DNA of 64,000 nucleotides from Nonomuraea dietziae (lineage in GTDB: Bacteria > Actinomycetota > Actinomycetes > Streptosporangiales > Streptosporangiaceae): the NCBI RefSeq assembly GCF_014195505.1, contig NZ_JACIBV010000001.1, forward strand, positions 4,836,001-4,900,000, given 5' to 3'. The position numbers and the translations under genes are program-made. The notes under the pieces were generated by a model that saw nothing but the letters and a program-made list of their open reading frames with translations, did no database searches and had not been told where the DNA came from. How positions within the stretch are numbered: the stretch's first letter is position 1; every line of letters begins with the position of its first letter. This document shows positions 52,145 to 60,002 of the stretch, in pieces.

Positions 52145-52528
52145 GTGCATCCGGACGAGGCGGAAGTCTTAGCCAAGACCAATTGGCGGCTCATGCGTGA
52201 GGCGCTGGGGCGACTCAGGTTGTCCGCATCGGAACAGCTCGAATGGATCGACTCGATGGGGTGCAGCTTGGACGAGCTCGCCCTTGAGTTTGATGACGCC
52301 TACCAGCCGTCGTGGTTGTCTCGGGAAGCCGGATGGCTCAGCGACGAGCTGGCCGAGTACTTCGACAAGATCGACCAACATCTGTCCGAACTCACAGATG
52401 ACGGTCCGTTCCCTTGGAGCGCTGAGGGACTACGGAGTCATCCGACATGGGAGCGGTTGCGGAGCCTGGCCAGTGACGCTCTTGACCTCATGCCTCCCGA
52501 GCCATGGAGCAGCAGCTCAACACCCTGA
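52145..52528 (+). CDS. Hypothetical acidic protein in the integration island
   Basis: A 127-residue acidic protein, DE-rich (LDELALEFDDAYQPSWLSREAGW, DELAEYFDKIDQHLSELTDDG). No signal peptide or membrane segment. I do not recognise the family; its composition resembles small immunity-type proteins of actinomycete mobile elements. GTG 52145 starts 32 bp from the end of the integrase remnant. The adjacent GC and codon use are less extreme than in the core genome. Confidence 0.6.
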   Translation: MHPDEAEVLAKTNWRLMREALGRLRLSASEQLEWIDSMGCSLDELALEFDDAYQPSWLSREAGWLSDELAEYFDKIDQHLSELTDDGPFPWSAEGLRSHPTWERLRSLASDALDLMPPEPWSSSSTP

Positions 52529-52566
52529 TCGCCGTATCATTAGCCCCGCGGTGACGAGGAATCAAT

Positions 52567-52653
52567 CACGGTCACTCACAACCAGGCCCAAAGGCCGCTG
52601 ACCAGGCAGCCCAAGGTCCGCAGCCCGTGATGGCTGCAATCCCAAGCTGATAG
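52567..52653. repeat. Decayed attachment-site region (tRNA-Gly type)
   Basis: CACGGTCACTCAC at 52567 and CCGCTGACCAGGC at 52595 recur with nearly the same spacing at 57654 and 57683, just before the intact att repeat there. TCCCAAGCTGATAG at 52640-52653 corresponds to the start of the core (TCCCAAGCTGACAG) with one change, and the rest of the core is lost. Confidence 0.6.
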
Positions 52654-52668
52654 TCCGAACTCGATGTA

Positions 52669-53286
52669 TCAGTCCATCCAGTGGAACCAGGCATCGAACA
52701 CGCTGTACGGCACGCTGCCAAGGACTGTTTCCACCCGAAGCCCGGCTTCTAACGGCAAGCTGAGGACCTGAGAACCGAGTAATGCGATGTCGTGCCGATC
52801 GAGCACCTGGCCAATCTGGCGATACTCCTCCTCCCATCCCGGAAGAGCGGTATCCGTAACCGATGACAGATCCGGCAGGCCGCGAGTTCCGGCACCGCCA
52901 GGCCCCCATGATTGGATGTCAGGCTGGAAGAGTGCCGCCAGTGGAGCGAGCCGGCACAGTGCCAGAGACAACCCTTCAACGTTTGTCCAGCCGCTCTCGG
53001 AACTGCGCATCGATCCATCGCGCTTGGTAATGAAGACATCGACGTAGGACGCATATCCAGAGCCGTAATGCCGGAACTCAGCATGATGAATGCTCAACGT
53101 CGGCATTCGGTCGAGGTCAGCGACGACCCGCCGGAGGAACCTCTCGACGGAAGGTGCCCCGCCAGCCCATGCTCCCGCCGTACTGGCCAGTTGATCATTC
53201 ACTGCGCCTCGAAGAGCCGTCAGATCAACCGCCAGCTGCCTGCTCACTGCTTCACCCTCGGTCCAACTTCCCATCCGTTCGCGCAC
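52669..53286 (-). CDS. Hypothetical protein in the island
   Basis: A 205-residue protein without membrane segments. ATG 53286 is the first start; a GTG at VSRQLAVDL is an alternative, with the residue order MRERMGSWTEGEAVSRQ. Segments SIHHAEFRHYGSGYASYVDVF and ALPGWEEEYRQIGQVLDRHDI resemble small proteins of actinomycete islands, without a known function. It lies between two decayed attachment regions. Confidence 0.55.
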   Translation of the reverse strand: MRERMGSWTEGEAVSRQLAVDLTALRGAVNDQLASTAGAWAGGAPSVERFLRRVVADLDRMPTLSIHHAEFRHYGSGYASYVDVFITKRDGSMRSSESGWTNVEGLSLALCRLAPLAALFQPDIQSWGPGGAGTRGLPDLSSVTDTALPGWEEEYRQIGQVLDRHDIALLGSQVLSLPLEAGLRVETVLGSVPYSVFDAWFHWMD

Positions 53287-53328
53287 AATAGCCGGGACGT
53301 CCCGTCTGCTGGGCGGCCAGGGGCGTCA

Positions 53329-53348
53329 GGGTTGCAGTTCGGGTTGCA
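53329..53348. repeat. Direct repeat pair GGGTTGCA, period 12
   Basis: GGGTTGCA occurs at 53329-53336 and again at 53341-53348. Pairs of this kind also precede the three intact att repeats. It may be an integrase or excisionase arm site. Confidence 0.4.
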
Positions 53349-53431
53349 ATACAGAGGCGTTCAGAGCCGTTCAGGATGGACCGAAAATGACCTCTGACCT
53401 GCATTGAACGATCTGGAACAGCTCGAACTGG

Positions 53432-53468
53432 ATCTTTTAATTCGCAGATTCAGGATTCGAGCCTGGGG
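53432..53468. repeat. Candidate att remnant from tRNA-Lys 3' half
   Basis: The segment reads CTTTTAATTCGCAGATTCAG then GATTCGAGCCTGG, which resembles a tRNA-Lys(TTT) from anticodon loop through T-arm. No 5' half is present. It lies about 100 bp after a direct-repeat pair, the same layout as the tRNA-Gly att sites, and could mark an element that once used a tRNA-Lys gene. Confidence 0.4.
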
Positions 53469-54078
53469 ACGAGTGCATGAGGCGATCTTGAACTAATCGC
53501 TGGCGTTTCGCTGGTAGGTGGCGAGCCTGCATTGCTCTCTGCAAGAGATCCGAATCAAACCCGTGCGCGTCCAGGTAAGCGAGGAGAGGTTCATATCGAT
53601 CAGGTCGATCTCGTACGAGTTCCGAGACCAATCGCAGCTCCAGGCGGACCACGGGAACACGATGAGGGCCACACGCGATCATGACGTATTGTTGCCAGGG
53701 GCCACGACCGGCGCATTCCATCGCATCTGAGTCGACGTGTTGCTCAAGAGTGCTCATCCCCACCTGGACCCCGTTCACCTCGTAGTTAGTGAAGTACTGC
53801 GAAGCTTCGGGGAGCCACGATGGAGCGTGAAGGCAGGGAAACGACGAGAGGGCGGCGGCGAACGTGTCCACATCCTCTCGTCGAGCAGCCAAGATGTCGA
53901 TGTCCCCGACGGGGAGATGGACCCCTTGCAGAAGAGCGGCGCTTGTGCCGACCACGCGATATGCCGGGTCGGCGTTCACGGCTCTCAGGGCAGTGAGAGC
54001 CGTGCCCAATGCCGTAGTTACATCAAGCAGCTGTAGAGATGCGTCGCCGTCGCCCATGGATACGATGGTATCGATCAT
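53437..54078 (-). CDS. Nucleotidyltransferase-like protein
   Basis: A 213-residue protein. YRVVGTSAALLQGVHLPVGDIDILAARREDV near residue 40 is the nucleotidyltransferase motif (GS/T...DxD). The rest shows VQVGMSTLEQHVDSDAMECAGRG, matching cargo nucleotidyltransferases of unknown target. The last residues, GSNPESAN, are encoded by the tRNA-Lys-like segment, so the C-terminus may have been replaced at a junction. Confidence 0.7.
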   Translation of the reverse strand: MIDTIVSMGDGDASLQLLDVTTALGTALTALRAVNADPAYRVVGTSAALLQGVHLPVGDIDILAARREDVDTFAAALSSFPCLHAPSWLPEASQYFTNYEVNGVQVGMSTLEQHVDSDAMECAGRGPWQQYVMIACGPHRVPVVRLELRLVSELVRDRPDRYEPLLAYLDAHGFDSDLLQRAMQARHLPAKRQRLVQDRLMHSSPGSNPESAN

Positions 54079-54252
54079 GAACCGTGCAAGATCAGGTCGC
54101 CCGAGGTCTCAAGTGGAGCCACCTTGGGGGCCACTCGCGCGGACGATCACGAATTCTGCGAAGGGCGATGAACAGCGAGGATGTAGTCGTGCGAGGTCGC
54201 GAAGGTCTACGACATCCATGAAGATCGTTTGTGGGCCTACGGATCAGAGGGT

Positions 54253-54271
54253 GCGTGCCCGTTGCGTGCCC
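54253..54271. repeat. Tandem pair GCGTGCCC, period 11
   Basis: GCGTGCCC at 54253-54260 and 54264-54271, 122 bp before the att repeat at 54375. Likely an arm-type site for the element that formed this junction. Confidence 0.55.
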
Positions 54272-54374
54272 ATTCGGACGGCGATCAGCGGGGAGTCACG
54301 GTGAGTCAGCGGCACTCGACTCACGTCTGCGCAGGTCGGCATTCCCCAGCTCGGCGGGCGTGATCTTGAAAGAG

Positions 54375-54418
54375 TTCCCAAGCTGACAGCGCGGGTTCGA
54401 TTCCCGTCACCCGCTCCA
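54375..54418. repeat. att repeat 2: copy of tRNA-Gly 3' end
   Basis: Forty-four bases are identical to 51308-51351, from the anticodon loop through CCA. The upstream tRNA half is missing, so this is a site created by integration, not a gene. A terminator-like hairpin follows as after the real tRNA. Confidence 0.9.
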
Positions 54419-54426
54419 AGCATGAA

Positions 54427-54460
54427 GGCCCAGGTCAGGACTTGAATCCTGATCCGGGCC
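54427..54460. terminator. Hairpin after att repeat 2
   Basis: GGCCCAGGTCAGGA at 54427-54440 pairs with TCCTGATCCGGGCC at 54447-54460 with two mismatches, followed by a T-rich stretch. It mirrors the place and partial sequence of the tRNA terminator. Confidence 0.65.
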
Positions 54461-54519
54461 TCGATTGTTTTCAGAGCCGGTTGATCTTCGCGGGCCATTA
54501 ACGGGCCATGAGGTCTTGA

Positions 54520-55345
54520 TCACCCCGCAGGCACCAGCGCTCCGGCCGTTCCGCCGTCCTCATCGTCGTCTCGCCGCGCGAGCTGCTTGTCGATGGCGTC
54601 TCTGTCCGCACCTCGCACGGCGTGCTGGTAGATCATCGCGGCTCGTACGTTGTCGTGGCCCATGCGCGCCATCAGGTCCTTGAGCGCACCGGACTCCGCG
54701 GCAAGCATGTCGCCGGTATGCCTCAGGTCGTGGAAGTGGAGACCGCTCAGGCCCATCTCAGCGACCACGTCGACCCAGCGGGTCCGGGCGTTGAAGCCGC
54801 TCCGGCGGATCGCGCCACCCTTCGCGCCGGGAAACATGAGCGCGGCCGGATCGTCCTTGACGTAGGTCTCCATGTGCTCCCGGAGGAGGGGGACGATGCT
54901 CCGCGGGATGCCGACCGTGCGCCGACCGGCCTTGGACTTGGGCGGGCCGAGGACCAAGCCGCCGGCTGACCGCTCCACGAAGGCCACGCGGATGCGGACG
55001 GCGCATTTCGTCGAGGTCGACGTCCATCCGGCGCAGCGCGCTGACCTCACCCCACCGCAGGCTCGCGAACGTGGCCAGCAGGACCATCGCGCGGAAGCGG
55101 CGATCCTGTGTGGAGTCGGCCCGACCGGCCGTGCTCATCTTCCATAGTGCTCGTTCGGCTTCCGCGCGAGTGAGGAAGATCTCAGGATGCGTGCGCATCT
55201 CGCCGTGCCGTTGGAAGCGGAGCCGGTAGGCCCGGTCCTTGATCTTGCGGACGTTGCCGATCGGTCGGCGACCCACCCGGTCCGCCAGCTCGAAGACCTG
55301 GGCGACAGTGAGTACCGGGCGTTCCTCCGCGCGCTCGTCACCTGC
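54520..55345 (-). pseudogene. Tyrosine integrase remnant B, rearranged
   Basis: The downstream frame carries LHFHDLRHTGDMLAAES and RMGHDNVRAAMIYQHAV, so HxxR, GH and Tyr are present. The upstream frame has RFRAMVLLATFASLRWGEVSALRR with the first catalytic Arg. A frameshift near 55000-55010 splits them. Between ELADRVGRR and RFRAMVLL the frame holds about 50 extra residues, KIKDRAYRLRFQRHGEMR and FLTRAEAERALWKMSTAGR, which look like an integrase N-terminal arm-binding domain in the wrong place. The true N-terminus is absent. Confidence 0.8.
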
Positions 55346-55410
55346 CCCGCACGGGGAGGACGAGGAGCGATACACGGACGCTGACCACACTGACCGCCCT
55401 CAACATCAGC

Positions 55411-55665
55411 ATGCTGAGCCGTCTCAAGGCCCGGCTCACTCCGGAGGCTGCCGAGCGACTCGAACTCCAGGTCTACGACGAGACGATTCGCTTCAACATC
55501 CTCATCGTCGACCACGCCACCTGCGTCGTTCAGCCGTACCTCCCGCAGGCCCGCGGGGTCGACTCCCCTACGCTCGTGATCACTGACAACACTGCCGCGG
55601 ACGGACTGTTCCCCGTCTTCGATCAGGTCTTCAACGAGATGTGGGAGCGGAGCAAATCCGTATGA
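55411..55665 (+). pseudogene. C-terminal fragment of a regulator
   Basis: About 84 residues: SRLKARLTPEAAERLELQVYDETIRFNILIVDHATCVVQPYLPQARG. This matches the C-terminal part of XRE-type regulators that precede inositol-phosphatase-like genes in actinomycetes. The helix-turn-helix part is missing at the junction with integrase remnant B. It overlaps the next gene as ATGA, so it could still aid translation there. Confidence 0.65.
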
Positions 55666-56486
55666 CCATCGACACCCGGACCCTCCTGCCCATCGCCGAA
55701 CAAGCCGTCACCATCGCAAGCGAGATCGTCAGAACAAAGCTGCCCGGAACCGTCACCGTCAAGGGCGACCGCGACATGGCCACCGAAGTGGACTACGCGG
55801 TCGAGCAGGCCGTCCGGGAGTTCTTGGCTGTCGAGACGCCGGAGATCGGGTTCCTAGGCGAAGAGGACGGTGGCAGCCGTATTGGAGAGGGCCTGATGTG
55901 GGCACTCGATCCAGTCGACGGCACCGCGAACTTCCTGCACGGCATCCCACTATGTGGAATCTCGCTGGGTCTGGTCGACAAGGACATGCCCGCGCTAGGC
56001 GTGATCGAGCTGCCCTTTCTCAGCTCCCGCTACACCGCTGCCATAGGAGACGGGGCCAAGGCCAACGGAACCCGGATCCACGTCACAGACACCGGTGACC
56101 TCGACGCCGCGATCGTCGCGATAGGGGACTACGCGGTCGGGACCGATGCCGCAGCTAAGAACCGTCCCCGTTTCGCGCTCACGCACGAGCTGGCGGCCCG
56201 CGTGCAGCGAGTCCGCATGTTCGGCTCAGCAGCCGTCGACTTGGCCTGGGTCGCCGAAGGCAAGATCGACGCCAACATCATGCTCAGCAACAACCCTTGG
56301 GACACCGCGGCCGGCGCCCTCATCGCCCGCGAAGCCGGAGCAACGGTCGTCGACATGGACGGCAGCCCCCACACCATGAACTCCGAAGCCACCATCGCAG
56401 CCAGCCCGAAGATCCTTGCTGACCTCGTCGAACTCATCGCCGAAGCGCAAAAGGCCGCACGGCTGAACGCAGGCATTGCCGAATAG
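55662..56486 (+). CDS. Inositol monophosphatase family protein
   Basis: A 274-residue IMPase-fold phosphatase: FLGEEDGGS near 70, WALDPVDGTANFLHGIPLCGISLGL near 85 and NNPWDTAAGALIAREAGATVVDMDG near 215 give the metal site. Substrate unknown; the family covers inositol phosphates, FBP and PAP. It appears complete and is the best-preserved cargo gene of this element. Regulator and phosphatase overlap by 4 bp. Confidence 0.9.
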   Translation: MTIDTRTLLPIAEQAVTIASEIVRTKLPGTVTVKGDRDMATEVDYAVEQAVREFLAVETPEIGFLGEEDGGSRIGEGLMWALDPVDGTANFLHGIPLCGISLGLVDKDMPALGVIELPFLSSRYTAAIGDGAKANGTRIHVTDTGDLDAAIVAIGDYAVGTDAAAKNRPRFALTHELAARVQRVRMFGSAAVDLAWVAEGKIDANIMLSNNPWDTAAGALIAREAGATVVDMDGSPHTMNSEATIAASPKILADLVELIAEAQKAARLNAGIAE

Positions 56487-56539
56487 TTCTTGTATGGATC
56501 AAGGGCGGCGCAAGCCCCGCCACGCGGCCCGAGCTTGCG

Positions 56540-56562
56540 GGCCGCACGCTGCGCGTGCGGCC
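56540..56562. terminator. GC-rich hairpin after IMPase gene
   Basis: GGCCGCACG and CGTGCGGCC form a perfect 9-bp stem with a 5-nt loop 54 bp after the phosphatase stop. More GC-rich inverted sequence follows to 56600. Confidence 0.6.
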
Positions 56563-56617
56563 CGGGGGCCGTTCTCGCGCGCGCCCGCCACTCGGGCCGC
56601 GCGAGGACACAGCCGTT

Positions 56618-56968
56618 CTATTCCATTTCGCCAGTCGGCGTCTCACGCCAGGCCTCCCAATGGAAGGCATCGCGCCAACCCGAGATGCGATACATCCACA
56701 TCGTGAATGCCTGAGTCAACACTCGGATGTCTCGGCATGTGCTCTGGAAGTGAGCATCGGCGCCACCATCGCGATGCTCCAACCAGTACGTTCCATCATC
56801 GTGACGGTATGCCTGCATGTAGTACTCAGAGTTTTCCGCATCTGACCGTTCCAGGATGAGGAAGCGGTTCTTCGCCGACAACTCGTTCAGGAGCTTGCGG
56901 ATGTCCTCTGAAGTCGGGCCATCAATAGAGTCACCACGCTCATTGAGCGCACGAACGGCTACCTTCAC
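56618..56968 (-). CDS. Immunity-like small protein
   Basis: A 116-residue protein with KVAVRALNERGDSIDGPTSEDIRKLLNELSAKNRFLIL, EYYMQAYRHDDGTYWLEHRDGGADAHFQ and an end rich in Trp. It matches small actinomycete proteins that occur near toxin or immunity genes. GTG 56968 is chosen because the family starts at KVAVR; the longer frame upstream runs through a dispersed repeat. No toxin gene is adjacent. Confidence 0.65.
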   Translation of the reverse strand: MKVAVRALNERGDSIDGPTSEDIRKLLNELSAKNRFLILERSDAENSEYYMQAYRHDDGTYWLEHRDGGADAHFQSTCRDIRVLTQAFTMWMYRISGWRDAFHWEAWRETPTGEME

Positions 56969-56982
56969 GGACAGAGAGTAAT

Positions 56983-57095
56983 GCCTCCGGCGGGGGCTCT
57001 CCGGCTCCGGGATGATCGCCGCGCCGTACGCCAGGGCCGTAGGTGGCTGAGGTGGAAGCCTGATCATCCCGCCCGCCATCGACCCGGGACAAGCC
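56983..57095. repeat. Dispersed repeat R1
   Basis: About 110 bp starting GCCTCCGGCGGGGGCTCTCC and containing GGTGGCTGAGGTGGAAGCC and CCATCGACCCGGGACAAGCC. Related copies occur at 61677 and 62657. Possibly the edge of an insertion sequence. Confidence 0.55.
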
Positions 57096-57102
57096 GAGCA
57101 GA

Positions 57103-57166
57103 CCAGGGTCACGGATACCAGATCGTTCGTCCGGTGGGGCGCTGCATCTGGTATCCGTGACCCTGG
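57103..57166. repeat. Perfect 21-bp inverted repeat
   Basis: Arms 57103-57123 and 57146-57166 are perfectly complementary around a 22-nt loop; each contains CACGGATACC or its complement. No T-run follows on either strand. It could be a small mobile repeat or a terminator. Confidence 0.75.
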
Positions 57167-57237
57167 CCCGCTTCCCCTTCGGGCGGGTCGACGGCATACG
57201 GGATGATCAGGCCGGTGGTGCCGTGTGCCGGTCGGCA

Positions 57238-57536
57238 CTACGTTCCTCCATTCGCCACGCTGGCTGCCCAGTTTCGGAGAGCACCAAGCGTTGCAGCGAG
57301 ACGTTGATCGTCTGCGGCACCCGGCGGCGCCCATGGTTCGGTCCGCAACTCACTCTCGCCGTCGATGACCGACCAAAGATCCTCGAAGTGATCCCGGACA
57401 CTCAACTCGCGGGGTTGGCTGCGTCGAAGAGTCCTCGTAGGTCCTGCACAAGCTTGGGGAGTGGCAAGCGGCCCGACTCGTACGCGTCTATGTGGTCGAG
57501 CATGCGGCCAAACAGTCCGCGCTGGTGATCGTCCAT
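57238..57536 (-). pseudogene. Frameshifted small hypothetical gene
   Basis: ATG 57536 opens MDDHQRGLFGRMLDHIDAYE, which continues for 44 residues to a stop at 57402. The next part, VRDHFEDLWSVIDGESELRT and WAPPGAADDQRLAATLGALR, lies in another frame. Together they make one protein of about 99 residues of a kind common in actinomycetes, split by a one-base change near 57405-57415. Confidence 0.6.
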
Positions 57537-57610
57537 GACGCTCCGTTCCGCTAGCGGTACGACCGTCGGTTTCGCCTAGACCATGTGATCGCACGTCAGA
57601 GACTGATCGT

Positions 57611-57631
57611 CGTGCAATTAGCGTGCAATTA
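57611..57631. repeat. Tandem pair CGTGCAATTA, period 11
   Basis: CGTGCAATTA at 57611-57620 and 57622-57631, 117 bp before the att repeat at 57728. Confidence 0.6.
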
Positions 57632-57727
57632 GCCAGAGGAACGAGGAGTCAACCACGGTCACTCACGGCCTGACCGTCACCGCCGCTGACCAGGCTCCCG
57701 GTGGTACGGCGGCCATGATCGGTGCAG

Positions 57728-57769
57728 TTCCCAAGCTGACAGCGCGGGTTCGATTCCCGTCACCCGCTC
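57728..57769. repeat. att repeat 3: copy of tRNA-Gly 3' end
   Basis: Forty-two bases identical to the tRNA from 51308, diverging two bases before the CCA end. Followed by a weaker hairpin (CAGGTC...GACCTG). It separates the IMPase element from the SUKH element. Confidence 0.9.
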
Positions 57770-57894
57770 TCAGCGCGATAGTCCAGGTCGGGTGCGGAAT
57801 GCGAGACCTGAGCTTTCTTGATCGCCTTGGCCCAGATCTTGATGGAAGCGCTCCTCCTGAGCTGGGCCCTGTGCTCGCTTACGAAGGCAACCCA

Positions 57895-58524
57895 TCAGTC
57901 ATCGGACAGGTGACGGCGCTCCCAGATGCCGGCCTTCCTGCCTTTCACCCAGACGGGTGGCAACCACATGCACGGTTCCTCCTCTTCTCCGATGGTGCTC
58001 ACCATGCTCGCTGCCTCATCTCGCGGCGAGACCTCGAAGTAACCGTCATAGAAGGGATCGGCGAAGTCGCGGCCAATCGACTCCTTGAGCCACGACGCGA
58101 AGGTGATGTCCTGAGCAAACAGCGCATGATCCAAGCAGCACAGGTTGGGATCCCATCCCCACATCGCGCCCTCAGGATCACGGCAATCCAGCAGTGACGC
58201 GATTGCACACCCCCAGTCCAACAACTGGATCATGCCCGCCCGCCGTCCGTAGGACTCGGTTCGAAACTCCACAGCCGATTCAGTGATGTCCGCGAAGATA
58301 TCGCTGCTCCAGAAGTCGTAGCCCCGGACACCGATGATGCCACCCCGAGGACCGAAACCTCCGTTTCCCACCTCCAGATACAACCGCCGTAGCAGAGAAG
58401 GAAGCGGGTACCCAATGGCCTCTTCAGCCTCAGCGACCGCCTCGGGCGAGGCCACCGGTAGGACATCGGGCCCAGCGTCTGACCGTATCGCTTCGAAGAT
58501 CTCATCCTCGGTCATGATCTGCAC
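57895..58524 (-). CDS. SMI1/KNR4 (SUKH) family immunity-like protein
   Basis: A 209-residue SUKH-fold protein: EAEEAIGYPLPSLLRRLYLEVGNGGFGP near residue 35 is the signature, followed by GIIGVRGYDFW and MIQLLDWGCAIASLLDC. SUKH proteins usually protect against polymorphic nuclease toxins. No toxin is beside it, so it looks like an orphan immunity gene. It is the only gene between att repeats 3 and 4. Confidence 0.85.
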   Translation of the reverse strand: MQIMTEDEIFEAIRSDAGPDVLPVASPEAVAEAEEAIGYPLPSLLRRLYLEVGNGGFGPRGGIIGVRGYDFWSSDIFADITESAVEFRTESYGRRAGMIQLLDWGCAIASLLDCRDPEGAMWGWDPNLCCLDHALFAQDITFASWLKESIGRDFADPFYDGYFEVSPRDEAASMVSTIGEEEEPCMWLPPVWVKGRKAGIWERRHLSDD

Positions 58525-58629
58525 TCGCGTGCGGGGACCGCTGGAGGAAGAGCAAGAAGTCGTCCACGTCCATAAGGCTGCATGCTGTCAGCTTCGGCCG
58601 ACAATGCCACAACACGGAGGCGTCAGTCG

Positions 58630-58649
58630 CGTGCCAGATCCGTGCCAGA
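58630..58649. repeat. Tandem pair CGTGCCAGA, period 11
   Basis: CGTGCCAGA at 58630-58638 and 58641-58649 (the second reads CGTGCCAGAA), 123 bp before the att repeat at 58753. Confidence 0.6.
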
Positions 58650-58752
58650 ACAGGCGGGCAGTCCAGGTCAATCACGGGTACTAACGGTCACTCGACCCGA
58701 TCTGACCTCGACCTCTGTGTCCGCAGGTCAGCGCCTCAAGATCAGTAGCCGG

Positions 58753-58793
58753 TTCCCAAGCTGACAGCGCGGGTTCGATTCCCGTCACCCGCT
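58753..58793. repeat. att repeat 4: copy of tRNA-Gly 3' end
   Basis: Forty-one bases identical to the tRNA from 51308, then one mismatch before CAAC. It is the most distal copy seen; downstream lies integrase remnant D. Confidence 0.9.
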
Positions 58794-59480
58794 TCAACGT
58801 GCAGGCCCAGGTAGGGGCCATGATCCCAACCCCAGGTCACCAACGATGATCTCCGCCAGGGCCACCACGCGCACGCCCGCGTCCGTCTTGGGACGCCCGG
58901 TGACGAGCTCTCCCGTCTTCATCTCGGAGACGGACGCGTCGATCTTGACCGTTCGGGCCTCCAGGTCGAGATTGTGTCGCCGCAGTGCTGCCAGCTCTCC
59001 CCACCGCATGCTGCCGAAGGTGGCGAGCAGCACCAGGGCGCGGAAGCGGGGAGGGACGGCAGCCGCCAAGGCGAAGACTTCCGCCACTGTCAGCAGGGGC
59101 CTCTCATCGGGACGCTCCACACCCGCGTTCTTGATTCGGCACGGGCTCTTCTTGATCAGCTCGTCCTCTACTGCGGTGTTGAGTATGCCCCTCAACAGCC
59201 AGTACGCCTTGGCCATCGTTGAGGAGCCAGGACCGTGCTCCATGAGCTTCGTATGCCACTGCCTAACGTGGCGCGAGGTGATCTCGACCAGCAGCTTGCC
59301 ACCGAGCGTCGGGTTGATGTGGAGCAGGAGAAGCCCCTCGTAGAGTTATGCCGTCTTGGGCGCAAGGTCCGCTCGGTCATCCACGCAGCCGCGTACTCGC
59401 GAAAGAGGATCTTCCCGGAGTTCGGGTCAGTCCACTCCTGATCGCGGATCTCCGCCTCTTTCCTCGCAGCCTGATCTCCG
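58794..59480 (-). pseudogene. Tyrosine integrase remnant D
   Basis: The middle part reads LNTAVEDELIKKSPCRIKNAG, ERPLLTVAEVFALAAAVPPRFRALVLLATFGSMRWGELAALRR, so the first catalytic Arg is present. The C-terminal part with HxxR and Tyr is deleted up to the att repeat. Upstream, FREYAAAWMTERTLRP and LYEGLLLLHINPTLGGKLLV-type sequence lie in different frames, so a base is lost near 59350. The arm-binding N-terminus is only partly present. Confidence 0.8.
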
Positions 59481-59573
59481 CGTCCGTCTTGCTCGCGGAG
59501 GTGTCCGGTGGCGTGTGTTCTTGATCAAAACTCCTAGGAGCGAGAACCGGCCTATGCCATATGGTGCTGGCTC

Positions 59574-59999
59574 ATGACACGGGGTGCTTGGGGATGCTTA
59601 GCGGCGATCTGTGTGCCGCTTGCCGTACTGCTCGTCTTGCTCATGATCCCTGTCTGGCGGGACAACGCACGGCTCGACGCCCTGTACGACCGGGCACTCA
59701 ACTACCCGCTTCCACCGAACACGCGCAACGACTTCTGGGGCGACGGTGACGCGACCATTCAGAAGAACATGAGCGGCGGAAGCGGCGACTACTGCGACTA
59801 CCGGGTCAGAATCACCCTGCACACCTCGCTCGCGGAAGCCGAGATCCGCCGCTACTACAGCAAGGCGAAGATCGCGGGAGCCGAGCACCCAGCCCACATC
59901 ACCCTGTGGTTCGCGGAACCCGACGAGCGGAACGGGCGCGGGTACATCCTGGAAATCTACGACTCCCACCGCAGCGACTGGGACTGGCGCTGCATATAA
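59574..59999 (+). CDS. Small membrane-anchored protein, unknown function
   Basis: A 141-residue protein with an N-terminal membrane segment (CLAAICVPLAVLLVLLMIPVW) and a polar outside domain containing two Cys (SGDYCDY and a C-terminal WRCI). Segment RITLHTSLAEAEIRRYYSKA is helical. No family recognised. The gene appears whole, unlike its neighbours. Confidence 0.65.
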   Translation: MTRGAWGCLAAICVPLAVLLVLLMIPVWRDNARLDALYDRALNYPLPPNTRNDFWGDGDATIQKNMSGGSGDYCDYRVRITLHTSLAEAEIRRYYSKAKIAGAEHPAHITLWFAEPDERNGRGYILEIYDSHRSDWDWRCI

Positions 60000-60002
60000 C
60001 CC

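Noticed and set aside
56618..57334. A 238-residue protein including the immunity-like part
   Set aside because: The N-terminal 122 residues are translated from dispersed repeat R1 and the inverted repeat, so the start at 56968 is preferred.
54375..58793. Three further tRNA-Gly genes
   Set aside because: Only the 3' half from the anticodon loop is present; no acceptor 5' strand or D-arm lies upstream.
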